From Pseudomonas sp. GM80 (GTDB lineage Bacteria; Pseudomonadota; Gammaproteobacteria; Pseudomonadales; Pseudomonadaceae), in contig NZ_AKJD01000063.1 of NCBI RefSeq assembly GCF_000282515.1, positions 106,847 to 170,846 on the forward strand: a stretch of DNA of 64,000 nt, written 5' to 3'. Below the pieces are notes generated by a model that was not told the DNA's origin, did not search any database, and saw nothing but the letters and a program-made list of their open reading frames with translations. Position 1 is the stretch's first letter. Every line of letters starts with the position of its first letter. Of the stretch, positions 40,597-50,630 are shown piece after piece. Made by a program: the position numbers and the translations under genes.

Positions 40597-41384
40597 GCCT
40601 GGGTCGCTGGCGGCTGGTCGTTGTGGTCGTCGGCCGGGGTTTCTTCCGGCCGTTCGCGCTTGCTGATCAAACCACCGAACAGAATGCCGATTTCAAACAG
40701 CATCCACATCGGTACGGCCAGCAGCGTCTGCGAGAAGATGTCCGGCGGCGTCAGGATCATGCCGACCACGAAGCAGCCGATGATCACGTACGGGCGGATT
40801 TTCTTCAGGTATTTGACGTCGACCACGCCGATCCAAACCAGCAGCACCACGGCCACCGGGATCTCGAACGCTACGCCGAAGGCGAAGAACAGCGTCATGA
40901 CGAAATCGAGGTAACTGGCGATGTCGGTCATCATTTCCACGCCGGCCGGGGTGGCAGCGGCGAAGAATTTGAAGATCAGCGGGAACACGAAGTAATAGGC
41001 GAACGCCATGCCGGTGTAGAACAGCAGAATGCTCGACACCAGCAACGGCACCGCGATGCGCTTCTCATGCTTGTACAGGCCCGGCGCGATAAAGCCCCAG
41101 ATCTGATGCAGGATCACCGGGATCGCAAGGAACAGCGAAACCATCATCGTCAGCTTCAGTGGCGTCAGGAACGGCGACGACACATCCGTGGCAATCATCG
41201 TCGCGCCGACCGGCAGGTACTGGCGCAGCGGCGTCGAGACGAAGGTGTAGATCTGCTGGGTGAAGGCGAACAACCCGGCGAAGATAATGAAGATCGCCGC
41301 CACACAACGCAGCAGGCGGGTGCGCAACTCGGTGAGGTGCGAAACCAGCGGCATGTGCTGGTCGTTTTCGGGGAGATCGCTCAT
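40593..41384 (-). CDS. tatC: Sec-independent protein translocase TatC
   Basis: A 263-residue inner-membrane protein with six hydrophobic segments. The N-terminal [17 protein letters not shown] and the second-helix region [19 protein letters not shown] are the twin-arginine recognition parts. It receives folded substrates with RR signal peptides together with TatB. Start overlaps the tatB end (ATGA); the acidic/Gln-rich C-terminal tail is cytoplasmic. Confidence 0.97.
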   Translation of the reverse strand: MSDLPENDQHMPLVSHLTELRTRLLRCVAAIFIIFAGLFAFTQQIYTFVSTPLRQYLPVGATMIATDVSSPFLTPLKLTMMVSLFLAIPVILHQIWGFIAPGLYKHEKRIAVPLLVSSILLFYTGMAFAYYFVFPLIFKFFAAATPAGVEMMTDIASYLDFVMTLFFAFGVAFEIPVAVVLLVWIGVVDVKYLKKIRPYVIIGCFVVGMILTPPDIFSQTLLAVPMWMLFEIGILFGGLISKRERPEETPADDHNDQPPATQA

Positions 41385-41848
41385 GGGGCTCGCGGCGGCA
41401 GAGTGGAGTCTTGAGGCGCTGGGGTGATCGGCGCGGCGTTTGGCGCAACGTGTTCAACAGACTGTTCCGCGACAACGACTGGCGCCGGTTCTGTCGGGGC
41501 TACAACGGCAGCAGGTGCAGGTGTCGGAGCAGGCGCAACAGGTGCGGCTGGCGCATGAATCGTCTGCTGACCTACATGCTCAACCGGCGTCGGCTCTTGC
41601 TGAACCGGGCTGAAAATCTTCCGCGCTTCCTGCTCCAGCGACAGAATGTGCTCGTTGTGCAGTTGCCGACGAATCTCGTCGGCACCGATTTCACGTTCAA
41701 CTTCCTGTTTGATCGCGTTGAAGCTGCGCTTCAGTCGTCCGACCCACAGGCCAGCGGTGCGCGCAGCGCCCGGCAGACGCTCGGGGCCCAGCACCAGCAG
41801 GGCAACGAGGCCGACGAGCAGCAGTTCAGAGAAGCTGATACCAAACAT
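41381..41848 (-). CDS. tatB: Sec-independent protein translocase TatB
   Basis: A 155-residue single-pass protein. [20 protein letters not shown] is the transmembrane helix, followed by [20 protein letters not shown], the TatB-type hinge and amphipathic helix; the rest is a Pro/Ala-rich cytoplasmic tail (~80-155). TatB forms the receptor complex with TatC. It starts 10 bases after tatA ends. Confidence 0.96.
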   Translation of the reverse strand: MFGISFSELLLVGLVALLVLGPERLPGAARTAGLWVGRLKRSFNAIKQEVEREIGADEIRRQLHNEHILSLEQEARKIFSPVQQEPTPVEHVGQQTIHAPAAPVAPAPTPAPAAVVAPTEPAPVVVAEQSVEHVAPNAAPITPAPQDSTLPPRAP

Positions 41849-41858
41849 TAGTCAGTGC

Positions 41859-42140
41859 TCACACGTCTTTGCGGATCGGCTCTTCGACTTTCTGCGCCTG
41901 CACATCGATGGTGTGCGGCGGGTTGGCCTGAGCGGTGGCTTGCGGCTGCACCGGTGGCACTGGCTGCGCAGGCGTCACGGTTGGATCAGCGGCGGGTTTT
42001 TCATCGTCGTTCATGGCTTTGCGAAAGCCCTTGATCGACTCGCCAACGTCAGTGCCGAGGTTTTTCAGTTTCTTGGTGCCGAACACCAACACCACGACTA
42101 CCAGAATGACGATCCAGTGTTTCCAGTCAAAAATGCCCAT
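41859..42140 (-). CDS. tatA: Sec-independent protein translocase TatA
   Basis: A 93-residue pore-forming Tat component: [20 protein letters not shown] membrane helix, the [12 protein letters not shown] hinge and amphipathic helix, and a Pro/Gln-rich tail. Start at ATG 42140 follows GAGAGGAACAGC; a longer frame upstream is not family-like. Order hisI-hisE-tatA-tatB-tatC-rsmE suggests one transcript. Confidence 0.96.
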   Translation of the reverse strand: MGIFDWKHWIVILVVVVLVFGTKKLKNLGTDVGESIKGFRKAMNDDEKPAADPTVTPAQPVPPVQPQATAQANPPHTIDVQAQKVEEPIRKDV

Positions 42141-42165
42141 GTTGCTGTTCCTCTCTAAAAATTGT

Positions 42166-42498
42166 TCAGGCGGACGGACGCGAGGCTTTCTCGACGTGTC
42201 CGGACAGGCCGAAGCGGCGATCCAGTTCATCGAGCACAGCCTGCGGATGCTGCCCCAGTTGGGCGAGCATGACCATGCTGTGGAACCACAGGTCGGCGGT
42301 CTCGTAGATCACATCGCTGCAGTCGCCACTGATCGCGGCATCCTTGGCGGCAATAATGGTTTCGACCGACTCTTCGCCGACTTTCTCCAGAATCTTGTTC
42401 AAACCCTTGTGATACAGACTAGCCACATACGAGCTGTCGGCGGCTGCGCCTTTGCGCTCTTCGAGCACTTCGGCCAGGCGGGTCAGGGTGTCACTCAT
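42166..42498 (-). CDS. hisE: Phosphoribosyl-ATP pyrophosphatase
   Basis: A 110-residue MazG-like enzyme that converts phosphoribosyl-ATP to phosphoribosyl-AMP, the second step of histidine synthesis. [20 protein letters not shown] and [17 protein letters not shown] carry the acidic metal-binding residues. It is a separate protein from HisI, unlike the enterobacterial fusion, and overlaps hisI by 8 bases. Confidence 0.96.
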   Translation of the reverse strand: MSDTLTRLAEVLEERKGAAADSSYVASLYHKGLNKILEKVGEESVETIIAAKDAAISGDCSDVIYETADLWFHSMVMLAQLGQHPQAVLDELDRRFGLSGHVEKASRPSA

Positions 42499-42892
42499 GT
42501 TTGTGTCCTGCGGAATAGATAGCGTGCGGGTCTTTCAGAACCGGATCGACGGTTTTCCAGTCGCCGTTTTCGAAGACGCGGTAAAAGCAGCTTTGACGGC
42601 CGGTATGGCAAGCGATGTCGCCGATCTGTTCAACCATCAGGATGATCACGTCGGCGTCACAGTCCAGACGCATCTCATGCAAGGTCTGCACATGGCCGGA
42701 CTCTTCGCCCTTGCGCCACAGCTTGCCACGCGAACGTGACCAGTAGATTGCACGGTTTTCCGCGGCGGTCAGTTCGAGCGCTTCGCGGTTCATCCAGGCC
42801 ATCATCAGCACGCGTCCGGTCTTGTGATCCTGGGCAATCGCCGGCACCAGGCCATCAGCGTCCCACTTGATCTCGTCCAGCCAGTTTTTCAT
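42491..42892 (-). CDS. hisI: Phosphoribosyl-AMP cyclohydrolase
   Basis: A 133-residue zinc enzyme that opens the adenine ring of phosphoribosyl-AMP, the third step of histidine synthesis. The metal site is formed by [10 protein letters not shown] and [13 protein letters not shown] chose ATG 42892 ([10 protein letters not shown]) over an in-frame TTG two codons upstream. Histidine synthesis and the histidine-degrading hut locus lie only 14 kb apart but are unlinked in regulation as far as the sequence shows. Confidence 0.95.
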   Translation of the reverse strand: MKNWLDEIKWDADGLVPAIAQDHKTGRVLMMAWMNREALELTAAENRAIYWSRSRGKLWRKGEESGHVQTLHEMRLDCDADVIILMVEQIGDIACHTGRQSCFYRVFENGDWKTVDPVLKDPHAIYSAGHKHE

Positions 42893-42909
42893 CTTCAATT
42901 CCCGAAACG

Positions 42910-43003
42910 CAGCTACAAGCTTTGAGCTTCAAGCTGCAAGTAAAAGCAGATTGCGGTGTTCCAGTATCGTCAGGCTTGCAGCTCGCAGCTTATAACTTGC
43001 AGC
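42910..43003. repeat. Palindromic repeat, family F
   Basis: AGCTACAAGCTTTGAGCTTC..AAGCTGCAAG and a partly inverted partner CTTGCAGCTCGCAGCTTATA..CTTGCAGCT flank about 30 bases. The element is less symmetrical than families A-E and appears once here, between ubiB and hisI. Confidence 0.7.
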
Positions 43004-43012
43004 TGATTCGTG

Positions 43013-44617
43013 CTATCGGCGAACGACCAGATACAAGCCCACGGCCACCATGATTCCGGCTGGCCAATGTCCCAATTCGTTTAGCGGGCCACCGATGGCG
43101 AGGATCACCCCGCCGGCCAGATGCGCGCAACCGAGCAGGCGCAGGAACCAGTCGTCCTTGCGTTTGTGCCATGGCGGCGGCGGGTCGTAGGCATGCGGCT
43201 GGGACATGCGTTCGAGCAGATCGCGGGCCATATTCGCCAGATGCGGCAACTGTTCAAACTGGCTCTGCACGTTGCCGAGCAAGGCTTTCGGGCTGACACG
43301 CTCGCGCATCCAGCGCTCCAGAAACGGCTGCGCGGTGTTCCACAGATCCAGATCCGGATACAGCTGACGGCCAAGACCTTCGATGTTCAGCAGGGTCTTT
43401 TGCAGCAGCACCAGTTGCGGCTGCACTTCCATGTTGAAGCGGCGTGCGGTCTGGAACAGGCGCATCAGCACTTGGCCAAATGAAATATCTTTTAACGGTT
43501 TTTCGAAGATCGGTTCGCACACCGTACGGATTGCCGCTTCGAATTCGTTGAGTTTGGTTTCTGCCGGCACCCAGCCCGAATCGATGTGCAACTGCGCCAC
43601 GCGACGGTAGTCACGCTTGAAGAAGGCGAACAGGTTGCGCGCCAGATAATCCTGGTCTTCCGGGGTCAGGCTGCCGACGATGCCGCAGTCGATCGCGATG
43701 TATTGCGGGCTCCACGGGTTGACGGTGCTGACGAAGATGTTGCCCGGGTGCATGTCGGCGTGGAAGAAACTGTCGCGGAACACTTGGGTGAAGAAGATCT
43801 CCACGCCACGCTCGGCGAGCATTTTCATGTCGGTGCGCTGATCGGCGAGGGTCGCCAGATCGGTGACCTGAATGCCGTAGATGCGCTCCATCACCAGCAC
43901 TTTCGGCCGGCACCAGTCCCAATAGACTTGCGGCACGTACAGCAGCGGCGAACCTTCGAAGTTGCGCTTCAACTGGCTGGCGTTGGCCGCCTCGCGCAGC
44001 AGATCGAGTTCGTCGTAGATGGTTTTTTCGTAGTCCTGCACCACGTCGACCGGGTGCAGCAGACGCGCGTCGGCCGACAGTTTTTCAGCCGCGCGGGCGA
44101 GGATGAACAGCCACGCCAGATCCTGCGCGATGATCGGCTTCAGACCCGGGCGGATCACCTTGACCACGACTTCTTCGCCGGTTTTCAGCTGCGCGGCATG
44201 CACCTGCGCCACCGAGGCCGAGGCCAGCGGTTCGACGTCGAAACGGCTGAACACGTCGCTGATTTTCTTGCCCAGCTGTTCTTCGATCAGCTTGATCGAC
44301 AACTGCGAATCGAACGGCGGCACGCGATCCTGCAAGCGCATCAGCTCATCGGCGATGTCTTCCGGCAGCAAATCGCGGCGGGTCGAGAGAATCTGCCCGA
44401 ACTTGATGAAAATCGGCCCGAGATCCTGCAACGCCAGACGCAGACGCGCGCCCCGGCTCAGGTCCAGCGGCTTGCGCGGGAACCAGCGCCACGGCAACAC
44501 ATAGCGCAGCGCCAAGAGGAACCACGGCAACGGCAGATCGAACAGCAGGTCATCGAGGCGGTAGCGGATCACGACGCGCTGGATGCGCAACAGACGGCGG
44601 ACGGCAAGCAGCTTCAT
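43013..44617 (-). CDS. ubiB: Ubiquinone biosynthesis protein kinase-like UbiB
   Basis: A 534-residue ABC1/ADCK-family atypical kinase or ATPase needed for ubiquinone synthesis. [20 protein letters not shown] is the KxGQ-type motif near residue 70, and [13 protein letters not shown] the Ala-rich nucleotide loop. Two C-terminal hydrophobic segments ([17 protein letters not shown] and [15 protein letters not shown]) anchor it in the membrane. It overlaps ubiJ by four bases. Confidence 0.96.
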   Translation of the reverse strand: MKLLAVRRLLRIQRVVIRYRLDDLLFDLPLPWFLLALRYVLPWRWFPRKPLDLSRGARLRLALQDLGPIFIKFGQILSTRRDLLPEDIADELMRLQDRVPPFDSQLSIKLIEEQLGKKISDVFSRFDVEPLASASVAQVHAAQLKTGEEVVVKVIRPGLKPIIAQDLAWLFILARAAEKLSADARLLHPVDVVQDYEKTIYDELDLLREAANASQLKRNFEGSPLLYVPQVYWDWCRPKVLVMERIYGIQVTDLATLADQRTDMKMLAERGVEIFFTQVFRDSFFHADMHPGNIFVSTVNPWSPQYIAIDCGIVGSLTPEDQDYLARNLFAFFKRDYRRVAQLHIDSGWVPAETKLNEFEAAIRTVCEPIFEKPLKDISFGQVLMRLFQTARRFNMEVQPQLVLLQKTLLNIEGLGRQLYPDLDLWNTAQPFLERWMRERVSPKALLGNVQSQFEQLPHLANMARDLLERMSQPHAYDPPPPWHKRKDDWFLRLLGCAHLAGGVILAIGGPLNELGHWPAGIMVAVGLYLVVRR

Positions 44618-45237
44618 GCGTTATCGCTTGGGTCGAGGGATCGGGAAAGGCGCTCGAAACGCGCCTCGAGACGTTCCAGATCAAGTTTGATCCGGTCCAG
44701 TTCGCTGAACCGTGCTTCGGCTTCGCGCTGCCCGACGAGGGTGCGCGATTCTTCGGCGAGGTATTCGGCGAGATTCTGGTTGAGGCTGGCAAATCCTTGT
44801 TGATACCAGCGTGCGCGACTGCGCAGATGGCCACCGACCAGTTGCGTGGCGACCGGGCCGAGCCAGCGTGAGAGTTCGTACTCCCAGTCCAGCTCAAGAT
44901 CCTGCAACACGCCGGCCAGCTCCAGCAGCACGCCGCTGTCGCCATCGAGCTCGACTTCCGGGGCGTGCAGCACCGCGGTCTTGTCTTTGCTCACGGCCAG
45001 TTTGATCAGGCTCGAAGCCGGCGCACGCAGGGTGCAGTCGACACCGGTTTCCCAGTGCGAGGCCAGCATCAGACCTTCGTCGCTCGGCAGGATGAACAGT
45101 TGCAGCGCCGGGGTGCGGCAGTCGACGGCAATCACCTTGCCAGTCAAATGCGCCAGCCGCGGCAGCGCCGTGCTGTCGAGACGCAGCACCCGGTTGAGGC
45201 CGAGTTCAACGCTGGCGAGCAGCCCGGTGAGCAACAT
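44614..45237 (-). CDS. ubiJ: Ubiquinone biosynthesis accessory factor UbiJ
   Basis: A 207-residue protein with an N-terminal SCP2-type lipid-binding domain (~15-120) and a C-terminal coiled coil ([20 protein letters not shown]). UbiJ supports the soluble Ubi complex by binding ubiquinone intermediates. Its ATG shares one base with the ubiE stop (TGATG), so translation is coupled. Confidence 0.93.
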   Translation of the reverse strand: MLLTGLLASVELGLNRVLRLDSTALPRLAHLTGKVIAVDCRTPALQLFILPSDEGLMLASHWETGVDCTLRAPASSLIKLAVSKDKTAVLHAPEVELDGDSGVLLELAGVLQDLELDWEYELSRWLGPVATQLVGGHLRSRARWYQQGFASLNQNLAEYLAEESRTLVGQREAEARFSELDRIKLDLERLEARFERLSRSLDPSDNA

Positions 45238-46007
45238 CAGGGCTTAATGCCGCGGTGCAGGGCGACGATGCCTGCGGTCATGTTGTGATAGGTCACGCGG
45301 TCGAAACCGGCGTCGACCATCATCGACTTCAGGGTTTCCTGATTCGGGTGCATGCGGATCGATTCGGCCAGATAGCGATAGCTTTCCGAGTCGTTGGTGA
45401 TCAGCTTGCCCATCAGCGGCATGAAGGCGAACGAGTAGGCGTCGTAGGCTTTCGACATCAATGCGTTGGTCGGCTTGGAGAATTCCAGCACCAGCAAACG
45501 ACCGCCGGGCTTGAGCACGCGCAGCATCGAGCGCAGGGCGTCTTCTTTATGCGTCACGTTGCGCAGGCCGAAGGCGATGGTCACGCAGTCGAAATGGTTG
45601 TCCGGGAACGGCAGTTTTTCCGCGTCCGCCTGAACGAATTCGACGTTGCCGGCGACACCCAGGTCGAGCAGGCGGTCACGACCGACCTTGAGCATGGATT
45701 CGTTGATGTCAGCCAGGACCACCTGACCGGTCGGGCCGACCAGGTGCGAGAATTTTTTGGTCAGGTCACCGGTACCGCCGGCGATGTCCAGCACGCGGTT
45801 ACCGCTGCGCACGCCAGACAGTTCGATCGCGAAACGCTTCCACAAACGGTGCATGCCGCCCGACAGAAGGTCGTTCATCAGGTCGTACTTGGCGGCTACC
45901 GAGTGGAAAACCTCAGCGACTTTTTCCGCTTTCTGGCTTTCCGGAACGTTTTTGAAGCCGAAGTGAGTGGTGGGTTCGGCATCGCTGCCTTTGCGCTGAT
46001 CAGTCAT
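45237..46007 (-). CDS. ubiE: Ubiquinone/menaquinone C-methyltransferase UbiE
   Basis: A 256-residue SAM-dependent methyltransferase that C-methylates demethoxy-ubiquinol precursors. SAM motif [16 protein letters not shown] is near residue 74; [20 protein letters not shown] and LLVLEFSKP are UbiE signatures. ATG 46007 gives [11 protein letters not shown]; the longer frame upstream is not family-like. First gene of the ubiE-ubiJ-ubiB operon. Confidence 0.97.
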   Translation of the reverse strand: MTDQRKGSDAEPTTHFGFKNVPESQKAEKVAEVFHSVAAKYDLMNDLLSGGMHRLWKRFAIELSGVRSGNRVLDIAGGTGDLTKKFSHLVGPTGQVVLADINESMLKVGRDRLLDLGVAGNVEFVQADAEKLPFPDNHFDCVTIAFGLRNVTHKEDALRSMLRVLKPGGRLLVLEFSKPTNALMSKAYDAYSFAFMPLMGKLITNDSESYRYLAESIRMHPNQETLKSMMVDAGFDRVTYHNMTAGIVALHRGIKP

Positions 46008-46173
46008 ATCGCTGTCACCAAAAGAGAATGCGCGACATTCTAATCCCCAAGCCATGCTTTGTCTTGGAATGGCTAAAGGTAAGATGGGCAACCTTCGGGA
46101 CGATTTGCCGCAGCGGCGGTCAAGATTTACCGACACATCTTTTTCGCCCCATTCAAAAAGCAGGAGTCAATCA

Positions 46174-46449
46174 ATGGCCAAAATCACTGTTGAACGTGCC
46201 CACAGCCTGGGCAAGGAAGCCGCCCGCGAGAAGGCCGACAAGCTGGCGCAAAAACTCTCCGAGCAATATGGCCTGGAGCCGCAATGGTCGGGCGACACCC
46301 TGAACCTCAAACGTTCGGGCGTGAAAGGCGCGGTGCATGTGGCGGACGATTCGATCAAGGTCGACGTTGAACTGGGCATCATGATGTCGGCCATGAGCGG
46401 CATGATCAAAGCCGAAATCGAAAAAGCCCTCGACAAAGCGTTGGTCTGA
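46174..46449 (+). CDS. Polyhydroxyalkanoic acid system family protein
   Basis: A 91-residue protein (MAKITVERAHSLGKEAAREK) of the small family found beside pha clusters (PHA_gran_rgn type). It looks like an alpha/beta protein with an amphipathic C-terminal helix (GMIKAEIEKALDKALV). AGGAGTCAATCA precedes the ATG. It lies divergent from ubiE and upstream of phaI, with a REP between. Function is not established. Confidence 0.87.
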   Translation: MAKITVERAHSLGKEAAREKADKLAQKLSEQYGLEPQWSGDTLNLKRSGVKGAVHVADDSIKVDVELGIMMSAMSGMIKAEIEKALDKALV

Positions 46450-46451
46450 AC

Positions 46452-46530
46452 ATCAAAAGATCGCAGCCTTCGGCAGCTCCTACAGAGGTACACATTCCCC
46501 TGTAGGAGCTGCCGAAGGCTGCGATCTTTT
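46452..46530. repeat. REP pair, family A, 5' of phaI-phaF
   Basis: Two inverted family A copies around the spacer GAGGTACACATTCCCC. The whole unit, spacer included, is almost identical to the pair at 48068. Confidence 0.92.
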
Positions 46531-46654
46531 CATTCAGGCACCACCGATTCATGTCAGTTGTTAGGGTGCCGTTTCTAATTTTTCTGCCTACTTTGTGCCT
46601 GAGCCCGACACTTGTCCGGGCAGTTCCTCAAACCTTCTGCGCGTGAGGTGCACC

Positions 46655-47077
46655 ATGGCCAAAGTTATTTTGAAGAAAAAAATCGACGCTTCGACAACTG
46701 CTCTGAGCGACGTCAAATCCTATGCCCGCAAGATCTGGCTGGCAGGCCTGGGTGCCTACGCCAAGGTCGGCCAAGAGGGCAGCGACTACTTTCAAGAGCT
46801 GATCAAAGCTGGTCAAACTGTTGAAAAGAAAGGCAAAAAAGCCGTCACCGAAAAGCTCGAAGCGGCCAACGCCGAGATCGATGAAGCCAAGGGTGAAGTG
46901 AGTTCTTTCAAAGGTCGCGTCGAAGTTCAACTCGACAAGGTCGAGAAGGCGTTCGACTCCCGTGTAGCAAGCGCCTTGAATCGTATCGGCATTCCGTCTA
47001 AACATGACGTTGAGACACTCTCTGCTAAGCTCGATGAGCTGACGGCATTGCTCGAACGCGTCGCGCGTAAATCTTAA
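46655..47077 (+). CDS. phaI: Phasin PhaI
   Basis: A 140-residue phasin that coats medium-chain-length PHA granules. It is helical and heptad-rich (KIWLAGLGAYAKVGQEGSDYF, then a charged coiled-coil region) and shares its N-terminal half with the downstream PhaF. ATG 46655 follows GTGAGGTGCACC; the upstream in-frame start has no site. It is 10 bases from phaF and co-transcribed. Confidence 0.95.
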   Translation: MAKVILKKKIDASTTALSDVKSYARKIWLAGLGAYAKVGQEGSDYFQELIKAGQTVEKKGKKAVTEKLEAANAEIDEAKGEVSSFKGRVEVQLDKVEKAFDSRVASALNRIGIPSKHDVETLSAKLDELTALLERVARKS

Positions 47078-47087
47078 GGAGAACGGG

Positions 47088-48011
47088 ATGGCTGGTAAAA
47101 AGAACACCGATAAAGAAGGCAGCTCGTGGATCGGGAAAGTCGAAGACTACTCCCGCAAAATCTGGCTTGCTGGTTTAGGCGTGTACTCGAAGATCGACAC
47201 TGACGGCAGCAAGCTCTTCGATACATTGGTCAAAGACGGCGAGAAAGCCGAGAAGCTCACCAAGTCTGCAGTCGGCAAAAAAGTCGATGCCGCCAAGGAT
47301 TCCGCTTCGTCGGCCAAGTCGCGCATCAGCGGCGTGAAAGATCGCGCACTGGGCAAGTGGGACGAGCTGGAAGGGGCTTTCGACAAGCGCCTGAACAGCG
47401 CGATTTCGCGCCTCGGTGTACCGAGCCGCAATGAAGTCAAAGCGCTCAACAGCAAGGTCGACACACTGACCAAACAGATCGAAAAACTGACCGGTCTGAA
47501 AGCTCAGCCTGTGGCGGCGAAAACCGCAGCAGCAAAACCGGCAGCCAAAACCGCAGCGGCCAAACCAGCGGCAAAATCCGCTGCCAAGCCTCTGGCCAAA
47601 GCGGCGGCTAAACCCGCAGCAAAAGCAGCGGCCAAGCCTGCTGCGAAAACGGCCGCCGCCAAGCCAGCAGCAAAAGCCGCAGCCAAACCGGTTGCCGCCA
47701 AAGCCGCTGCCAAGCCGGCCGCTAAACCTGCAGCTAAAACTGCAGCGAAACCAGCGGCCAAGCCAGCAGCGAAAACCGCTGCCGCCAAACCGGCTGCCAA
47801 GCCTGCGGCCAAACCCGCAGCAGCGAAAAAACCCGCAGTGAAAAAACCGGCCGCCCCGAAAGCCGCAGCGCCGAAGCCAGCAGCACCTGCTGCAGCCAAA
47901 CCTGCCACGCCGGCAGCTCCGGTAAGCGCGTCGAACTCCGCCGCCGCACCGACTCCAGTCGCAACCCCGACTGTTGCATCGACCCCGTCGACGCCAACCA
48001 GTCAGTCCTGA
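47088..48011 (+). CDS. phaF: Phasin PhaF with histone-H1-like tail
   Basis: A 307-residue phasin. Residues ~1-140 are the granule-binding domain with a coiled coil (VDTLTKQIEKLTGLKA). Residues ~145-270 are tandem AAKPAAK-type repeats, strongly basic, as in histone H1 and AlgP, and the last ~35 residues are Pro/Thr/Ser-rich. In P. putida PhaF links granules to the nucleoid and aids their segregation. AAGGAGAACGGG precedes the ATG. Repeat number is likely variable between strains. Confidence 0.96.
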   Translation: MAGKKNTDKEGSSWIGKVEDYSRKIWLAGLGVYSKIDTDGSKLFDTLVKDGEKAEKLTKSAVGKKVDAAKDSASSAKSRISGVKDRALGKWDELEGAFDKRLNSAISRLGVPSRNEVKALNSKVDTLTKQIEKLTGLKAQPVAAKTAAAKPAAKTAAAKPAAKSAAKPLAKAAAKPAAKAAAKPAAKTAAAKPAAKAAAKPVAAKAAAKPAAKPAAKTAAKPAAKPAAKTAAAKPAAKPAAKPAAAKKPAVKKPAAPKAAAPKPAAPAAAKPATPAAPVSASNSAAAPTPVATPTVASTPSTPTSQS

Positions 48012-48030
48012 TTCATCAGGGCAAAATAAA

Positions 48031-48060
48031 GCGCCCGGCCTGTGAAGGTCGGGCGTTTTT
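48031..48060 (+). terminator. Intrinsic terminator of phaI-phaF
   Basis: CGCCCGGCC-TGTGAA-GGTCGGGCG followed by TTTTTGTTT, 20 bases after the phaF stop. The stem has one G-T pair. Confidence 0.88.
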
Positions 48061-48067
48061 GTTTGAA

Positions 48068-48151
48068 GATCAAAAGATCGCAGCCTTCGGCAGCTCCTAC
48101 AGAGGTACACATTCCCCCTGTAGGAGCTGCCGAAGGCTGCGATCTTTTGAT
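48068..48151. repeat. REP pair, family A, 3' of phaI-phaF
   Basis: Two inverted family A copies around GAGGTACACATTCCCCC, matching the pair at 46452 apart from one extra C and the outer ends. It lies between the convergent ends of phaF and phaD. Confidence 0.92.
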
Positions 48152-48157
48152 TCCGGG

Positions 48158-48778
48158 TTACTCGTGGTCTTCGAGGTATTGCAGGGCCATACGTTCGGTG
48201 GCGACTTTTACCGGCGGCAGCAGGTGCGGTGCCACCAACATCATGATCTGGTACACGACCAAACGAACTTCGCCCTCACGATCCAGAATCCGCTGATAAT
48301 CCAGCGAAAACAGCAACGTCATGGTGATCTGCTCCACCAGTTGCCCCAACGCCTGGGTATCGCTGACCAACTGCCCCGCCGCCTTCAACCGCGCGAGCAA
48401 CGACGCCAGCGTGCGCTTCAGTGCATTGAGCAGATGACGAATGCCCTTGGCCAGTTTCGGCAGCCGCCCGGCCAGGTTCGACAGGTCCTGAAACAGAAAG
48501 CGGTACTGCGCCAGCCGCTCGACGATCAAATGCAAAAACAGCCAGTAATCCTCCGGCGCCAACTCCACGTCGGACGGCGGATCCAGCAGCGGCGCCAGTT
48601 CATTCTGGAAGCGTTCGAACAACCCGAGAATCAACGGTTCCTTGCCATGAAAGTGGTAGTAGAGGTTGCCGGGGCTGATGCCCATTTCGTTGGCAACTTC
48701 CATGGTGGAGACGTTCGGCTCACCCTTTTCGTTGAACAGTTGCAAAGCACATTCGAGAATCCGGTCGCGGGTTTTCAT
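48158..48778 (-). CDS. phaD: TetR-family regulator PhaD
   Basis: A 206-residue TetR-type protein. The DNA-binding helix-turn-helix is MEVANEMGISPGNLYYHFHG (~24-43); the remainder is the helical ligand-binding and dimerisation domain. In P. putida PhaD is an activator of the phaC1 and phaI promoters that responds to a fatty-acid-derived ligand. It lies 30 bases downstream of phaC2 and is last in the phaC1-Z-C2-D order. Confidence 0.93.
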   Translation of the reverse strand: MKTRDRILECALQLFNEKGEPNVSTMEVANEMGISPGNLYYHFHGKEPLILGLFERFQNELAPLLDPPSDVELAPEDYWLFLHLIVERLAQYRFLFQDLSNLAGRLPKLAKGIRHLLNALKRTLASLLARLKAAGQLVSDTQALGQLVEQITMTLLFSLDYQRILDREGEVRLVVYQIMMLVAPHLLPPVKVATERMALQYLEDHE

Positions 48779-48808
48779 CCAGTCTTCTTAGAAAAGTTCG
48801 GTTAAGCG

Positions 48809-50491
48809 TCAGCGCACGCGCACGTAGGTACCGGGCGCTGCCTCCATCGGTGGATAGTTCGGGTTGCCGAGGGTGAATGAAGTTTCGTGCTGGGCGCCGG
48901 ATCGCTGTTGAATCCATTCCAGCCACTGTGGCCACCAGCTGCCGTCGACGTGTTTGGCGTCGTAGTACCAGGCGCGCGGGTCGCTGCTCATCTTGCCGTT
49001 TTCGACGTACGCGGCTTTCGGGTTGCTCGGCGGGTTGAGAATGCTCTGCACATGGCCACTGTTGGACAGCACGAAACGTCGCTCGCCACCGAGCAGCAAG
49101 GTCGAGCGATACACCGCGTCCCACGGGGTAATGTGGTCGTTCATGCCGGCGACGCTGAAGCTGTCGACGGTGACTTTCTGCAGGTCGATCGGCGTGCCGC
49201 ACACTTCCAGCCCGCCCGGATGGGTCAGCGGGTTGTGCTTGAAGAAGTCCAGCAAGTCGCCGTGAAACGCGGCGGGCAGGCGGGTGTTGTCGTTGTTCCA
49301 GTAGAGGATGTCGAAGGCCGGCGGCTCTTTGCCCAACAGGTAGTTGTTGACGAAGTAGCTCCAGATCAAATCGTTGGGGCGCATCCATGCGAAGACCTTG
49401 GCCATGTCGCGACCGTCGAGCACGCCTTTTTGATACGAGCGGCGCTTGGCCGCTTCGAGGGTTTGCTCATCGGCGAACAGCGTGGCCGAGGTTTCGATTT
49501 CGCTGTCGAGCAGACTGACCAGATAGGTCGCGCTGGAGACCCGCCGCAGTTGCCGCTTGGCCTGCAGATGCCCTTGCAGGGCGGCGATGGTCAGCCCGCC
49601 GGCGCAAGCGCCCATCAGATTGACCTCGCGGGCGCCAGTGATCGTCCGGCAGATGTTCATCGCCTCTTCCACCGCCTCGACATACGTCGACAGGCCCCAT
49701 TCACGATGGCGTACATCCGGATTGCGCCAACTGATCATGAACGTCTGCAAGCCGTTTTTCAGCGCGTACTGGACGAAGCTGTTGTGCGGGCTGAGGTCGA
49801 AGATGTAGTACTTGTTGATTTGCGGCGGCACCACCAGCAGTGGCTTGGCGTACTGTTTTTCGCTCATCGGCTTGTACTGGATCAGCTCCAGCATCTCGTT
49901 GCGAAACACCACCGAGCCGGTAGTAGTCGCCACGGTTTTACCGACTTCAAAAGCCTGCTTGGTTACTTGCCGGGGCAAGCCATCGTTGTGCAGCAAGTCA
50001 TCGAACAAATGGCTGAGGCCGCGCACCAGGCTGTGGCCGCCGGAGTTGAACAGCTCTTTGATCGCCAGCGGATTGAGCAACGTATTGGACGGCGCCACGG
50101 CGTCATTGAGCAAGGTGAAGGCGAAGTGCGCGCGGGCGCGGTCTTGCGGGTTCATGTCGCTGTCGTCGATCCAGCTTTTGACCTGCTTCTGCCAGGCCAG
50201 ATACGCCTGCAAGCTGCGCCGGTAAAACGGATTGAGGCTCCATGCCGGATCGGCAAAACGGCTGTCGTTCGGATTGGTCGGGTGCAGGGTGTCGCCGAGC
50301 AAGACGCGGCCCAGTTGGCCGCCGAGTTTCAAGGCGTGCTTCGCGCTGTGAATCGGGTTGCGCAGGCCATGGGCGGCGACGCTGCGCAAGGTCGAGATCA
50401 GGTCCCGGCCGCGCAGGCCGGTGATCGCACTTTGTGCATTGATGAACACGGCGGGGCTGGGCACTACGCCCGTCGCTGGTTTTTCGCGCAT
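48809..50491 (-). CDS. phaC2: Class II poly(3-hydroxyalkanoate) synthase 2
   Basis: A 560-residue synthase that polymerises (R)-3-hydroxyacyl-CoA of C6-C14 length. The lipase-like box GACAGG places the nucleophile at Cys296; GMNDHITPWD and SNSGHVQSI carry the catalytic Asp and His. It is co-linear with PhaC1 from this cluster. AAGGAG lies 9 bases before the ATG. Confidence 0.96.
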   Translation of the reverse strand: MREKPATGVVPSPAVFINAQSAITGLRGRDLISTLRSVAAHGLRNPIHSAKHALKLGGQLGRVLLGDTLHPTNPNDSRFADPAWSLNPFYRRSLQAYLAWQKQVKSWIDDSDMNPQDRARAHFAFTLLNDAVAPSNTLLNPLAIKELFNSGGHSLVRGLSHLFDDLLHNDGLPRQVTKQAFEVGKTVATTTGSVVFRNEMLELIQYKPMSEKQYAKPLLVVPPQINKYYIFDLSPHNSFVQYALKNGLQTFMISWRNPDVRHREWGLSTYVEAVEEAMNICRTITGAREVNLMGACAGGLTIAALQGHLQAKRQLRRVSSATYLVSLLDSEIETSATLFADEQTLEAAKRRSYQKGVLDGRDMAKVFAWMRPNDLIWSYFVNNYLLGKEPPAFDILYWNNDNTRLPAAFHGDLLDFFKHNPLTHPGGLEVCGTPIDLQKVTVDSFSVAGMNDHITPWDAVYRSTLLLGGERRFVLSNSGHVQSILNPPSNPKAAYVENGKMSSDPRAWYYDAKHVDGSWWPQWLEWIQQRSGAQHETSFTLGNPNYPPMEAAPGTYVRVR

Positions 50492-50630
50492 GACTCAACA
50501 CTCCTTCGTCTTCAGGTCAAAAACACATTCACCGAACCAGAACACCATAGACGCTGTTACGGGTTACTGCCTGCGCGGCGTCCTGCCGCGCACTCTTTGC
50601 TCAAGCCCTGCATAAAGCCTGCCGCCGGGG

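Noticed and set aside
47505..47930. Possible CRISPR or DNA tandem repeat in phaF
   Set aside because: The periodicity is at the codon level of AAKPAAK protein repeats; there are no spacers of constant length.
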